DNA of 64,000 nucleotides from Dryocola sp051307055 (GCF_051307055.1 NZ_CP149994.1:3658001-3722000), one strand, 5' to 3'. Counted from the first letter of the stretch, positions 26,795 through 36,035 are shown. Notes: generated by a model not told the origin, from the letters alone. Numbers and translations: made by a program.

Positions 26795-27032
26795 AACGAT
26801 CTCCTTAGAAAGTGGTTGTGAATAAACATTCAATCTGTCCCAGCCTGGCAAAAAAATCTCGTTGTTGGGGTGAAAAACGTGCCTTAATGCCAATAAATAC
26901 GCTCCGTTCTTCGCCATAAAGGGCAGAGCAGACGCATGAGAAAAATAAAAAATACCTGCCCGTTTTTAGTCGCTCATACATTCGGGCTTGTTCTAGCATC
27001 ATCCTGAATCTGTGCAACAGAAGGCCACTGAC

Positions 27033-28115
27033 ATGCTATTCGAACTTCCCAGTGATGATGTGCTCTATGAAGCATTGCTCGCCCGGGATCCTGCTTTTGA
27101 AGGTTTTGCCTGGGTCGGCGTAAAAAGCACCGGCGTATTTTGCAAACTGAACTGCACGGCAAGAAAACCTAAGCGTGAAAATACGGTTTTTTATCCTTCC
27201 CTTGCAGGTGCCCTGGAAGCCGGTTTTCGCCCCTGTAAACGCTGCCGCCCGATGCAGTCAGGCATCACGCGGGAGCCTGCCATAGAAGCGCTGCTGTCTG
27301 CTTTGGAAGCAGATCCTGATAAGCGTTGGTCAGAAAATGAAATCAGCGCAGCTGGGTACGATCCTTCTACTATACGGCGTATTTTCCGTCGCCAGTTTGG
27401 CATCACTTTTCTGGAAATTGCTCGTCTAAGGCGAATTGGCCGAAGCGTGGAATCGCTCGCTCAAGGCGCGCGGGTTATCGATGCGCAGCTCACGGCAAGC
27501 TATGACTCAGGTAGCGGTTTCCGTCATGCAATCATGAAATATCTGGGTAGCGCGCCGGCCCATACTGCCCGGCAAAACTGGTTAAAAGCCGCCTGGATTG
27601 AAACGCCCATCGGCACGATGATTGCCGTGGTGGACAAACATGCGCTTTGGCTGCTGGAGTTTCTTGACCGCAAGGCGTTGCCTGCGGAAATTGAGCATTT
27701 AAAGAAAATCACGCGCTCAAGCATTGTCATGGGCAGAGAAACGATAACAAACCAGATCGAAAATGAACTGGCACGGTATTTTTCTGGCGAACGCATTGCA
27801 TTTTCGACTCCCCTTGCCAGTTTCGGCTCTGCGTTTACCCGGCAGGTCTGGGATGAGCTAAAAAATATTTCGCCCGGAGAAATAAGAAGTTATTCCGATA
27901 TCGCCCGGCGCTTAGGCAACAGCGGCGCATGCCGTGCGGTAGCAAGAGCAAACGGCGCGAATCAGATTTCTATCGTCATTCCATGCCACCGGGTAATCGG
28001 CCAGGATGGCAGCCTTACTGGTTATGGCGGCGGACTGTGGCGTAAAAAATGGCTTCTTGAACACGAACGCCGAATGATGACGAAAGTAACAAAGGTGATA
28101 TATGACGAGTCATGA
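27033..28115 (+). CDS. Ada-like methylphosphotriester/O6-methylguanine methyltransferase and AraC-type activator
   Basis: The 360-residue protein has the three-part Ada layout. The N-terminal zinc domain has Cys37, Cys41, Cys68 and Cys71 (FCKLNC and FRPCKRC); in E. coli Ada the equivalent first Cys accepts methyl from phosphotriesters. An AraC-type DNA-binding region spans about 84-180 (STIRRIFRRQFGITFLEIAR). The O6-methylguanine methyltransferase domain has acceptor Cys318 in IPCHRVIG. The start at 27033 has GAAGG upstream; a GTG at 27012 is an alternative. The sequence is more A+T-rich than the core and clearly divergent from E. coli Ada. Its last 14 bases overlap the next gene, so the two form an operon. 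No AAAGCGCA Ada box was found upstream. Confidence 0.87.
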   Translation: MLFELPSDDVLYEALLARDPAFEGFAWVGVKSTGVFCKLNCTARKPKRENTVFYPSLAGALEAGFRPCKRCRPMQSGITREPAIEALLSALEADPDKRWSENEISAAGYDPSTIRRIFRRQFGITFLEIARLRRIGRSVESLAQGARVIDAQLTASYDSGSGFRHAIMKYLGSAPAHTARQNWLKAAWIETPIGTMIAVVDKHALWLLEFLDRKALPAEIEHLKKITRSSIVMGRETITNQIENELARYFSGERIAFSTPLASFGSAFTRQVWDELKNISPGEIRSYSDIARRLGNSGACRAVARANGANQISIVIPCHRVIGQDGSLTGYGGGLWRKKWLLEHERRMMTKVTKVIYDES

Positions 28116-28872
28116 AAAATATAAAACTTTCTGTGTGTTACACAATGCAGGCTCACCTTTGCTTCTGGTGAATATTTGGGATGCGGGAAGCGCGCGTATT
28201 GCTGAACAGAATGGGGCCGCTGCAATTGCGACAAGCAGCTGGTCACTTGCACAGGCACAAGGATATGAAGACGGGCAGCAACTCCCTTTCAGGCATCTCC
28301 TGATGCTCGTTACAAACATCTGCCGTGCTGTCTCTTTACCCGTAACGGTTGATTTTGAAGGCGGATATTCAGTTATCCCTGAAGAAATTGAAGCAAATTT
28401 TCGCGCATTGCTGTCGTCTGGTATTTGTGGGATTAATTTCGAGGACCAGAACCTTAGTGCACAGGGTAGTATTCATTCTCTGGAAATACAGGTCGAACGA
28501 TTACAACTGTTACGACGCGTTGCTCAAAATATATCAAGACCTGTTTTCATCAACGCCCGTACCGATCTCTTTTTACAGCAGCCTGATACAACAGAACATG
28601 AAGCCTTACTGCCAGAAGCGCTTCATCGCGCCAGAGCCTATACGGAAGCAGGTGCAGATTGTATTTTCATTCCGGGTTTAACCCGACCAAATTTAATACA
28701 AAAATTTTGTGCAGATGCGCCAGCCCCGGTAAACGTCATGGACACGAGCGGAAAAATAAATCTTCCTCTTTATCAGCGATTGGGCGTTTCTCGTGTCAGC
28801 GTGGGGCCGCAGCCTTTTATCCGGTTGCAAAAGATTTTCCAGCAAAATATTACTGATATGCTGGCGAAATAG
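28102..28872 (+). CDS. Isocitrate lyase/phosphoenolpyruvate mutase superfamily protein
   Basis: The 256-residue product has the superfamily pattern: an N-terminal strand with LLLVNIWDAGSARIAEQNGA, the metal-binding DFEGGY motif (about residue 93), GINFEDQ (about 114) and INARTDLFL (about 152), followed by the amide end segment. The KKCGH loop of true isocitrate lyase is absent, so a PEP mutase-like or 2,3-dimethylmalate lyase-like C-C or C-P bond reaction is possible but undetermined. It overlaps the Ada-like gene by 14 bp in another frame, implying translational coupling. A perfect 15-bp inverted repeat follows directly as terminator. Confidence 0.85.
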   Translation: MTSHEKYKTFCVLHNAGSPLLLVNIWDAGSARIAEQNGAAAIATSSWSLAQAQGYEDGQQLPFRHLLMLVTNICRAVSLPVTVDFEGGYSVIPEEIEANFRALLSSGICGINFEDQNLSAQGSIHSLEIQVERLQLLRRVAQNISRPVFINARTDLFLQQPDTTEHEALLPEALHRARAYTEAGADCIFIPGLTRPNLIQKFCADAPAPVNVMDTSGKINLPLYQRLGVSRVSVGPQPFIRLQKIFQQNITDMLAK

Positions 28873-28910
28873 TTACGATGCGGGAGCTGGCTTGTTCCCG
28901 CATCGTAACT
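28871..28910. terminator. Bidirectional terminator between the ICL-like gene and aer
   Basis: AGTTACGATGCGGGA and TCCCGCATCGTAACT form a perfect 15-bp stem with a 10-base loop between two convergent genes. Confidence 0.8.
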
Positions 28911-28916
28911 TAAAGA

Positions 28917-30437
28917 TTAATGCAGCACCGTCACCGCGTCCTCAAGGCGTGCAGCCCGATGTTTGACCATAGCGGAGACATGCGCTCCCTCCTCTACCAG
29001 CGCAGCATTTTTTCGGGTTATCGCGTCCAGCTCCGCTACCGCGCGGGTTAGGTCTGCCAGCCCATCCGCCTGTTCAGACGTCGCGTTGCTGATTTGCCCC
29101 AGCAGCTGGGTGACGTTTTGCACCTGGGAGACGATATCCTGCATGGTGCGCCCCGCTTCGTGGACCCGGACGGTGCCGGACTGCACCTTACTGGCGCTGG
29201 CATCGATCAGCTTGCGGATATCGTTGGCCGCCGCCGCGCTGCGGCTCGCCAGGTTCCTTACTTCCCCTGCCACCACGGCAAAACCTTTGCCCTGCTCTCC
29301 GGCGCGCGCCGCTTCGACCGCCGCGTTGAGCGCCAGAATATTTGTCTGGAAAGCGATATCGTTGATCAGACTGGTGATGGAACCAATGCGTTGGGTGCTG
29401 TCGGCAATATCATCCATGGTGGTGACGACGGTTTCCATCGCCCGCCCGCCTTGTGCCGCCGCGTCGCTCGCCGAGCTGGAAAGCTTGTCTGCCGCAGCGG
29501 CAGTTGCGGAATTATTCTGCACCGAGGCGGCCATCTGACTCATCGTAGTGACCGTCTGCTGCACGTTGCCCACCGACTGACGCGTGCGCTCGTTTAGCTC
29601 GTCGTTACCTTTCGCCAGCGTTTCGCTGCTGCTGCGCACGCTTTCAACCTGATGGCTGACATCGTTTATCAACCAGCGACACATCAAACCAAGCTGGCCG
29701 ATGGCGCGTAGCGTCATTCCAATCTCATCGGTGCGCGCAAGGTGTTCGATTTTGTGACGATCCCCCGTTGCCACCGCCAGCGCCTGGCGAGCGACGTTTT
29801 CCAGCGGACGGGCGATTTGCCACTCCAGCAAACCACAGACCAGCGCGGATGCCAGCGCGCTAATCAGCAGCTGCGGCATGCTCTGCCCCATCGTTATCGC
29901 AGCAATCATCAATATGGCAAACAGCCCTGCCATTATCGTCCGGATGCGCCAGCGCAGGGAAATCGTCGGTAATTTGCCAAACCAGTTTTTACGCAGCACC
30001 ACCCCTTTAAACAGACGGCGGTTCGCTCGTCCCTCATTGAGCGCCTTATACAGCGGCTCCACCGCAGCCACTTCCTCTGGCGTGGCTTTAGTACGAATCG
30101 ACATATAGCCGGTGATCTTACCCTTGCGCACCATCGGGACAGCGTTGGCGCGGACCCAGTAATGGTCGCCGTTTTTACGACGGTTTTTAATGATGCCGGT
30201 CCAGGGTTCGCCCTGCTGCAGGGTAAACCACATGTCGGCAAAGGCCGCTTTTGGCATATCCGGATGGCGAACGAGGTTATGCGGGATACCGACAAGCTCA
30301 TGTAATTCATAGCCGCTGACCTGTACGAAGGCGTCGTTAGCATGGGTCATGTAGCTTTGTAAATCGGTGGTGGACATCAGGGTGGTATCGTCTTTGAGCA
30401 AATATTCTTGCTGTGTGACGTTGGCGCGGGCAGGCAT
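28917..30437 (-). CDS. aer: Aerotaxis receptor Aer
   Basis: Aer senses redox state through FAD and steers the flagella via CheA/CheW. The 506-residue length equals E. coli Aer. The N-terminal PAS domain (about 20-120) has the FAD-site residues Arg57, His58 and Asp60 in LVRHPDMPKAAF. A membrane-anchoring hydrophobic stretch lies at about 165-205, then a HAMP-like region and the methyl-accepting-type signalling hairpin with INDIAFQTNILALNAAVEAA. As in other Aer proteins no NWETF CheR-tether pentapeptide is present at the C-terminus (EDAVTVLH). A sigma-28 promoter is visible upstream, which places it in the flagellar regulon. Confidence 0.97.
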   Translation of the reverse strand: MPARANVTQQEYLLKDDTTLMSTTDLQSYMTHANDAFVQVSGYELHELVGIPHNLVRHPDMPKAAFADMWFTLQQGEPWTGIIKNRRKNGDHYWVRANAVPMVRKGKITGYMSIRTKATPEEVAAVEPLYKALNEGRANRRLFKGVVLRKNWFGKLPTISLRWRIRTIMAGLFAILMIAAITMGQSMPQLLISALASALVCGLLEWQIARPLENVARQALAVATGDRHKIEHLARTDEIGMTLRAIGQLGLMCRWLINDVSHQVESVRSSSETLAKGNDELNERTRQSVGNVQQTVTTMSQMAASVQNNSATAAAADKLSSSASDAAAQGGRAMETVVTTMDDIADSTQRIGSITSLINDIAFQTNILALNAAVEAARAGEQGKGFAVVAGEVRNLASRSAAAANDIRKLIDASASKVQSGTVRVHEAGRTMQDIVSQVQNVTQLLGQISNATSEQADGLADLTRAVAELDAITRKNAALVEEGAHVSAMVKHRAARLEDAVTVLH

Positions 30438-30490
30438 AGCAACTCCGTTGTGCAGGTTATCCAGATGTTAATTTTTTCCTTATTGATGTT

Positions 30491-30517
30491 ATTTCGGCGC
30501 TGCACAAATTTACTTTA
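30491..30517 (-). promoter_or_regulatory. Sigma-28 (FliA) promoter of aer
   Basis: Read on the minus strand, TAAAGTAA, an 11-bp spacer, then GCCGAAAT fits the enteric FliA consensus TAAAGTTT-N11-GCCGATAA at 13 of 16 positions with exact spacing. It lies about 54 bp before the aer start codon. Control of aer by FliA is known in E. coli. Confidence 0.88.
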
Positions 30518-30732
30518 GCGGTTAAACTTGACGGACATCACACTTTTTCAAGTTAGCCGTAGTCTTTATAATGGTTTGCTGGTTGAACAATATTTGCTAA
30601 TAATTTCATAACGTTATTAATGGGAATTGCATAATGTGGCCAGCGGCTGCAGTTTAGCCACCGTTTCACGACTGGCCCACTACACTTAGTGGGAAGAGTA
30701 TCGCTCCCGCAAGGAACATAAAGAGGATATGC

Positions 30733-32238
30733 ATGTTAAAAAGGAAAAAGAAAGTCAGGCCTATCAAGGTCAGCGACGTTACCATCATTGACGACAGCCG
30801 TCTGAAGAAAGCCATTACCGCAGCCTCGCTGGGGAATGCGATGGAGTGGTTTGATTTTGGCGTCTATGGCTTCGTTGCCTATGCGCTCGGTAAGGTCTTC
30901 TTCCCGGATGCCAGCCCAAGCGTGCAGATGATCGCCGCGCTCGGGACCTTCTCCGTCCCCTTCCTGATTCGTCCCCTCGGCGGTTTGTTCTTCGGCATGC
31001 TGGGCGATAAATATGGTCGCCAGAAAATCCTGTCGATAACCATCATCATTATGTCATTGAGCACCTTCTGTATTGGCCTTATTCCGTCGTACGCGACAAT
31101 CGGTATCTGGGCGCCAATCCTGTTGTTGCTGGCAAAAATGGCGCAGGGCTTCTCGGTGGGTGGCGAATACACGGGGGCTTCTATCTTCGTAGCTGAATAC
31201 TCGCCGGACCGTAAGCGTGGGTTTATGGGAAGCTGGCTCGACTTCGGCTCCATTGCCGGTTTCGTCTGCGGCGCGGGCGTGGTGGTGCTGATTAGCGCTA
31301 TCGTTGGAGAGGCGAACTTCCTTTCCTGGGGCTGGCGTTTACCCTTCTTCCTGGCGCTGCCGCTGGGAATTATCGGCCTCTATTTGCGCCACGCTTTAGA
31401 AGAGACGCCGGCGTTCCAGCAGCATATCGATAAGCTGGAACAGGGCGATAAAGAAGGCCTGGCCGAGGGGCCTAAAGTCTCCTTTAAAGAGATTGCCACC
31501 AAACACTGGCGCAGCCTGCTGACCTGTATCGGGATCGTTATCTCCACCAACGTGACCTATTACATGCTGCTCACCTATATGCCAAGCTATCTCTCCCATA
31601 ACCTGCACTACTCCGAAGAACATGGCGTGCTGATCATCATCGCCATCATGATCGGGATGCTGTTCGTGCAGCCGATGATTGGCCTGCTGAGCGACCGTTA
31701 CGGCCGCCGTCCGTTTATCATTTTTGGCAGCATAGCGCTGCTGTTATTTGCCATTCCTGCCTTTACGCTGATTAACAGCAACGTGCTGGGGCTGATATTC
31801 GCCGGCCTGCTGATTCTGGCGGTGATCCTCAACTCCTTTACCGGCGTGATGGCATCGACCTTACCCGCCATGTTCCCGACGCATATCCGTTACAGCGCGC
31901 TGGCCAGCGCGTTTAACATTTCCGTGCTGGTTGCCGGGCTAACGCCAACGTTAGCTGCCTGGCTGGTGGAGTCGACCGAAAACCTGATGATGCCGGCTTA
32001 CTATCTGATGGTCATCGCGTTTATCGGCCTGGTGACCGGCATGACCATGAAAGAGACCGCCAACAAGCCGCTGAAAGGCGCAACGCCTGCTGCTTCTGAC
32101 ATCGAAGAAGCACGGGAGATCGTGCAGGAACACCACGATAATATTGAGCAGAAAATCGAAGACCTGGATCGTGAGATTGAAACTCTGCAGGCGAAACGTA
32201 GCAACCTCGTGCAGCAGCATCCGCATATAAACGAGTAA
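30733..32238 (+). CDS. proP: Proline/betaine osmosensory transporter ProP
   Basis: ProP is a proton symporter of the major facilitator superfamily that imports proline, glycine betaine and ectoine under osmotic stress. The 501-residue product is nearly colinear with E. coli ProP (500 residues). Twelve hydrophobic segments are visible, with the MFS loop motif GDKYGRQK between helices 2 and 3 and its repeat SDRYGRRP. The C-terminal cytoplasmic tail forms a heptad-patterned coiled coil from about residue 455 (IEEAREIV, IEQKIEDLDREIETLQ), the element that tunes the osmotic set point. AAGAGGATATGC precedes the start. In E. coli K-12 proP is elsewhere, so its place beside aer is a rearranged context. 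Confidence 0.95.
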   Translation: MLKRKKKVRPIKVSDVTIIDDSRLKKAITAASLGNAMEWFDFGVYGFVAYALGKVFFPDASPSVQMIAALGTFSVPFLIRPLGGLFFGMLGDKYGRQKILSITIIIMSLSTFCIGLIPSYATIGIWAPILLLLAKMAQGFSVGGEYTGASIFVAEYSPDRKRGFMGSWLDFGSIAGFVCGAGVVVLISAIVGEANFLSWGWRLPFFLALPLGIIGLYLRHALEETPAFQQHIDKLEQGDKEGLAEGPKVSFKEIATKHWRSLLTCIGIVISTNVTYYMLLTYMPSYLSHNLHYSEEHGVLIIIAIMIGMLFVQPMIGLLSDRYGRRPFIIFGSIALLLFAIPAFTLINSNVLGLIFAGLLILAVILNSFTGVMASTLPAMFPTHIRYSALASAFNISVLVAGLTPTLAAWLVESTENLMMPAYYLMVIAFIGLVTGMTMKETANKPLKGATPAASDIEEAREIVQEHHDNIEQKIEDLDREIETLQAKRSNLVQQHPHINE

Positions 32239-32255
32239 CCTCGTATTACGACCAC

Positions 32256-32281
32256 AACGCCGGGCAAACGCCCGGCGTTTT
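32256..32281 (+). terminator. Terminator of proP
   Basis: AACGCCGGGC and GCCCGGCGTT pair around a short AAAC loop, followed by TTCATT. Confidence 0.85.
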
Positions 32282-32423
32282 CATTCCATAAGAGTATTGG
32301 TTATATCTTATATTTATAAGCAAAGTCATTTTTGGACTTTGTGAAAAGCCGCGTCTCACCTAACGTAATCAGGTCAGAAAATAACAAGCCAAAATAATTC
32401 TTCCTTTTTATTCAGGGTGCATC

Positions 32424-33992
32424 ATGCAAAGAAAAGTTCTGCCGTTACTGTTGCTGGCTGCGTTATCCGCGGGCAGCTTTGCCGCTACGCCGCCAAACAC
32501 TTTAGTTGTTGCCCAGGGGCTGGACGATATCGTCAGCCTGGATCCGGCTGAAGCTAACGAGCTTTCCAGTATTCAGACCGTACCCAGCCTCTATCAGCGC
32601 CTGGTGCAGGCCGATCGTGATGACCCGGCAAAAGTAGTCCCCGTGCTGGCAGAAAGCTGGCAGGGCGACGCCGCGAATAAAAAGCTGACGATCAAACTGC
32701 GGCCGGGGGCTGCCTTCTCCTCCGGCAACCCGCTGCGCCCGGAAGACGTGATCTTCTCTTATACCCGCGCGGTGACGTTGAATAAATCGCCAGCCTTTAT
32801 TCTTAACGTGCTGGGCTGGCAGCCGGACAATATCGCAGGCCAGCTAAAAAAAGTGGATGACCATACGCTGGAGCTGCACTGGACGGCGGACGTCAGCCCG
32901 GCGGTTGCGCTGAATATCCTTTCCACGCCGATTGCCTCAATCGTGGACGAAAAGGCCGTCGCGCCAAATGCCAAAGCCGGGGACTTCGGCAACGAATGGC
33001 TGAAAATGCACTCTGCGGGCAGTGGGCCTTTTAAAATGCGCCTTTACAAGCCGCATCAGGCCATCGTGCTGGACGCCAATCCCACCTCGCCAGGCGATGC
33101 GCCGAAAGTTAAAAACATCATTATTAAAAACGTGCCCGATCCTGCGGCTCGTCGTCTGCTGATTGTGCAAGGCGATGCGGATATCGCCCGCGATCTGGGT
33201 GCGGATCAGACCAGCGCGCTGGAAGGCAAGCCCGGCGTTAAAGTGCTTAGCATTCCTTCCGCCGAGCAAAACTACATGGTGTTCAACGTGGGCAACAGCG
33301 CTAATCCGCTGTTGAAAAACCCGGCGCTGTGGGAAGCGGCGCGTTATCTGGTGGATTACGAAGGCATCACCAAAGATCTGCTGAAAGGCCAGTATTTCGT
33401 GCATCAGAGCTTCCTGCCGGTTGGTTTTGCGGGCGCGCTGGATAACAACCCGTTCAAATTCGATCCGGCTAAGGCGAAAGAAATCCTCGCCAAAGCGGGC
33501 ATCAAAGACGCGCACTTCACGCTGGACGTGGAAAACAAAGCGCCGTTTATCACCATCGCCCAGTCCATGCAGGCGAGCTTCGCCCGGGGCGGCGTGAAGG
33601 TCGATCTCCTGCCGGCGGCGGGCAGCCAGGTATACGCGCGCGTGCGTGCTAAACAGCATCAGGCCGCGATCCGCCTGTGGATCCCGGACTACTTTGACGC
33701 CCATTCCAATGCCAGCGCCTTCGCCTTTAACGACGGCAAAGCCAGCACCGTTGCGGGCCTGAACGGCTGGCAGATCCCGGAGCTGAACAAACAAACGCTG
33801 GCGGCGGTGGCGGAAGCCGACCCGGCCAGACGCCTGGATCTCTACAAGCAGATCCAGCAGGAGCTGCAGCGCAGTTCCCCGTATGTGTTTGTCGATCAGG
33901 GCAAAACCCAAATCGTGGTGCGTGACAACGTGAAGGGTTATCAGCAGGGACTGAATGCGGATATGGTGTATTACGATCGCGTGAGTAAGTAA
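32424..33992 (+). CDS. Peptide/nickel-type ABC transporter substrate-binding protein
   Basis: The 522-residue product has a signal peptide (MQRKVLPLLLLAALSAGSFA, cleavage near residue 20-21) and no lipobox Cys, so it is a soluble periplasmic protein. It belongs to the SBP_bac_5 (DppA/OppA) family: early YQRLVQAD, PVLAESW, the signature region from about residue 70 to 110 (KLTIKLRPGAAFSSGNPLRPEDVIFSYTRA, given here only as a landmark at about 92-122), and a C-terminal SSPYVFVDQGKTQIVVRDNV. The ligand cannot be told from sequence. It heads a five-gene cassette with two permeases and two ATPases but is separated from them by 160 bp of REP elements. The binding protein probably has higher expression than the membrane parts. 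Confidence 0.9.
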   Translation: MQRKVLPLLLLAALSAGSFAATPPNTLVVAQGLDDIVSLDPAEANELSSIQTVPSLYQRLVQADRDDPAKVVPVLAESWQGDAANKKLTIKLRPGAAFSSGNPLRPEDVIFSYTRAVTLNKSPAFILNVLGWQPDNIAGQLKKVDDHTLELHWTADVSPAVALNILSTPIASIVDEKAVAPNAKAGDFGNEWLKMHSAGSGPFKMRLYKPHQAIVLDANPTSPGDAPKVKNIIIKNVPDPAARRLLIVQGDADIARDLGADQTSALEGKPGVKVLSIPSAEQNYMVFNVGNSANPLLKNPALWEAARYLVDYEGITKDLLKGQYFVHQSFLPVGFAGALDNNPFKFDPAKAKEILAKAGIKDAHFTLDVENKAPFITIAQSMQASFARGGVKVDLLPAAGSQVYARVRAKQHQAAIRLWIPDYFDAHSNASAFAFNDGKASTVAGLNGWQIPELNKQTLAAVAEADPARRLDLYKQIQQELQRSSPYVFVDQGKTQIVVRDNVKGYQQGLNADMVYYDRVSK

Positions 33993-34008
33993 CTTCACGC
34001 GTAAAGCG

Positions 34009-34116
34009 CAGGCGGGGAAGCGAAAGTGCTACCCGCCTGATGATTTTGCGGTGGATGGCGATAACGCTTATCCACCCTGCGCCCCGTAGGTCGGATAAGC
34101 GCAAGCGCCTTCCGAC
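34009..34116. repeat. Three REP elements between the binding protein and permease genes
   Basis: Three short palindromic elements follow one another: CAGGCGGG...CCCGCCTG at 34009-34039, GGTGGAT...ATCCACC at 34050-34076, and GTAGGTCGGATAAGC...TCCGAC at 34086-34116. The second and third are the same REP type in opposite orientation, a BIME-like pair. Stable stem-loops in this position can block 3' exonucleases and raise expression of the upstream gene. Confidence 0.85.
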
Positions 34117-34152
34117 AAAACGACTCATCACCGTATCGCATAAGAGCTATTG

Positions 34153-35202
34153 ATGTCAGATGTCTCCACCACTCAGGCAACGGGCCGCTTTCGCCGTCCG
34201 TTGCTGACCTTATTACAGGGTCTGTTCACCCTGGCGCTGACGCTTGTCGGCCTGCTGCTTATCACCTTTGCCCTTTCAGCGCTGTCGCCGGTCGATCGCG
34301 TGCTGCAGATCGTCGGCGATCACGCAAGCCAGGCGACTTACGACCAGGTGCGTCACCAGCTGGGGCTGGACAGGCCCTTGCCCGTACAGTTCTGGCACTA
34401 CTTAACGCAGCTGGCCCACGGCGACTTAGGCACCGCCAGCGCCACCGGCCAGCCGGTATTACAGGATCTGCTCTCCACCTTCCCCGCCACGCTTGAGCTT
34501 GCCACGCTCGCGCTGATTATCGGCAGCGTGATGGGAGTGATTTTTGGCGTGCTCTGCGCGCGGTTCGTTGGTTCGCCCTGGGATCTGGCGGTGCGCACCT
34601 TTACCCTGCTCGGTAACTCAGTACCTGTTTTCTGGCTTGGCCTGTTGATGCTGGCGCTGTTTTACGCGCGACTGCAGTGGAGCGCCGGGCCCGGGCGGCT
34701 CGACGATATTTACCAGTACAGCGTGGAAGCAAAAACCGGCTTTGTGCTGACGGATACCTGGCTTTCCGGCGATCGCGACGCGTTCCTCAACGCCATCAAT
34801 CACCTTGTGCTGCCGGTGCTGCTTCTCGCTTATTATTCGCTGGCAAGCATCACCCGCCTGACGCGCACAGCCTGCCTGAGCGAGATGAATAAAGAATACA
34901 TTACCCTCGCGCGCGCCAAAGGCGCAGGTGATATGACTATCCTCGTGCGGCACGTGCTGCCCAATATTCGCGGCACGCTGTTTACGGTCATTGCGTTGGC
35001 CTACACCTCGATGCTGGAAGGCGCGGTGCTAACGGAAACCGTCTTTTCCTGGCCGGGCATCGGGCGTTACTTAACGACCGCGCTGTTCGCCGGAGATACC
35101 ACCGCGATTATGGGCGGTACGCTGCTGATTGGCGTGTCGTTTGTCATCATCAATAATGTGACTGACGTGCTGGTGCGTGTCACCGACCCGAGGGTACGAT
35201 GA
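34153..35202 (+). CDS. ABC transporter permease, DppB/OppB type
   Basis: The 349-residue protein has an N-terminal transmembrane anchor (about 18-40) followed by a binding-protein-dependent transport domain with five to six helices. The EAA loop that contacts the ATPase is visible as ITLARAKGAGDMTILVRHVLPN near residue 255. The C-terminal SWPGIGRYLTTALFAGDTTAIMGG is characteristic of DppB. It lacks the short N-terminal start of typical DppB and has an extra segment at about 165-205 (RLQWSAGPGRLDDIYQYSVE), a length variation seen within the family. The start is ATG at 34153, and a TTG one codon earlier is possible. It overlaps the next permease by 4 bp. Confidence 0.9.
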   Translation: MSDVSTTQATGRFRRPLLTLLQGLFTLALTLVGLLLITFALSALSPVDRVLQIVGDHASQATYDQVRHQLGLDRPLPVQFWHYLTQLAHGDLGTASATGQPVLQDLLSTFPATLELATLALIIGSVMGVIFGVLCARFVGSPWDLAVRTFTLLGNSVPVFWLGLLMLALFYARLQWSAGPGRLDDIYQYSVEAKTGFVLTDTWLSGDRDAFLNAINHLVLPVLLLAYYSLASITRLTRTACLSEMNKEYITLARAKGAGDMTILVRHVLPNIRGTLFTVIALAYTSMLEGAVLTETVFSWPGIGRYLTTALFAGDTTAIMGGTLLIGVSFVIINNVTDVLVRVTDPRVR

Positions 35203-36035
35203 TGCCGTCTTATCTCTTTTTGCGCCGGATGCTGCGCTCGCCTGCGGCCCTTTGTGGGCTGGTGATTATCACGCTGCTGGCGCTGACCGCCCTGCTTGCC
35301 CCGCTGCTCGCGCCGTTTGATCCTAACTGGCAGGACGCTGCCGCTCGTCTGCAGCCGCCCAACGCGCAGCACTGGCTCGGCACCGACAGCTACGGCCGCG
35401 ATTTACTGTCGCGCCTGCTGTACGGCTCGCGCCCCGCTCTCGGCCTGGTCTTGCTGGTGACGGTGATAACCCTGCCGGTTGGCTTGCTGATCGGCATTCT
35501 TTCCGGGTATTACGGCGGATGGCTGGAGCGCGTGCTGATGCGTTTTACCGACGTGGTAATGTCGATGCCGCGTCTGATTCTGGCCTTCGCTTTCGTGGCG
35601 ATGCTCGGACCCGGGCTTGTGAACGGCGCCCTGGCGCTGGCGCTGACCACCTGGCCTGCCTACGCGCGCCAGGCCCGCAGCGAAATCCAGCGTTTGCGCC
35701 ACAGCGACTATCTCGCCGCGGCAGAGATGATGGGCATCCGCGGCCCGCGCCTGCTGGCCGGGCATATTCTCCCGCTGTGTCTGCCGTCAGCAATTGTGCG
35801 CCTGGTGCTCGATCTGGCGGGCATTATCCTGGCGGCCGCCGGTCTAGGCTTTCTTGGCCTTGGCGCCAGGCCGCCCATGGCGGAATGGGGCGCGATGATC
35901 GCCGACGGAATGCAGGTTATTTTCGATCAATGGTGGATTGCCGCGATCCCCGGCACCGCCATTCTGCTGGCGAGCCTGGCGTTTAACCTGCTGGGCGATG
36001 GATTACGCGACGTGCTGGAGCCGGGCCATGAGTGA
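35199..36035 (+). CDS. ABC transporter permease, DppC/OppC type
   Basis: The 278-residue product begins at ATGATG overlapping the upstream stop. It has the DppC hallmark HWLGTDSYGRDLLSRLLYGSR near residue 60, five hydrophobic helices, and an EAA loop YLAAAEMMGIRGPRLLAGHILP near residue 170. It ends FNLLGDGLRDVLEPGHE, the usual C-terminus of this family. It pairs with the DppB-type protein as the membrane channel of the cassette, and its stop overlaps the start of the first ATPase gene. Confidence 0.92.
   Translation: MMPSYLFLRRMLRSPAALCGLVIITLLALTALLAPLLAPFDPNWQDAAARLQPPNAQHWLGTDSYGRDLLSRLLYGSRPALGLVLLVTVITLPVGLLIGILSGYYGGWLERVLMRFTDVVMSMPRLILAFAFVAMLGPGLVNGALALALTTWPAYARQARSEIQRLRHSDYLAAAEMMGIRGPRLLAGHILPLCLPSAIVRLVLDLAGIILAAAGLGFLGLGARPPMAEWGAMIADGMQVIFDQWWIAAIPGTAILLASLAFNLLGDGLRDVLEPGHE

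Noticed and set aside
32937..33998. 353-codon open frame opposite the transporter binding protein gene
   Set aside because: Antisense shadow; low-complexity His/Arg/Gln-rich translation without motifs.
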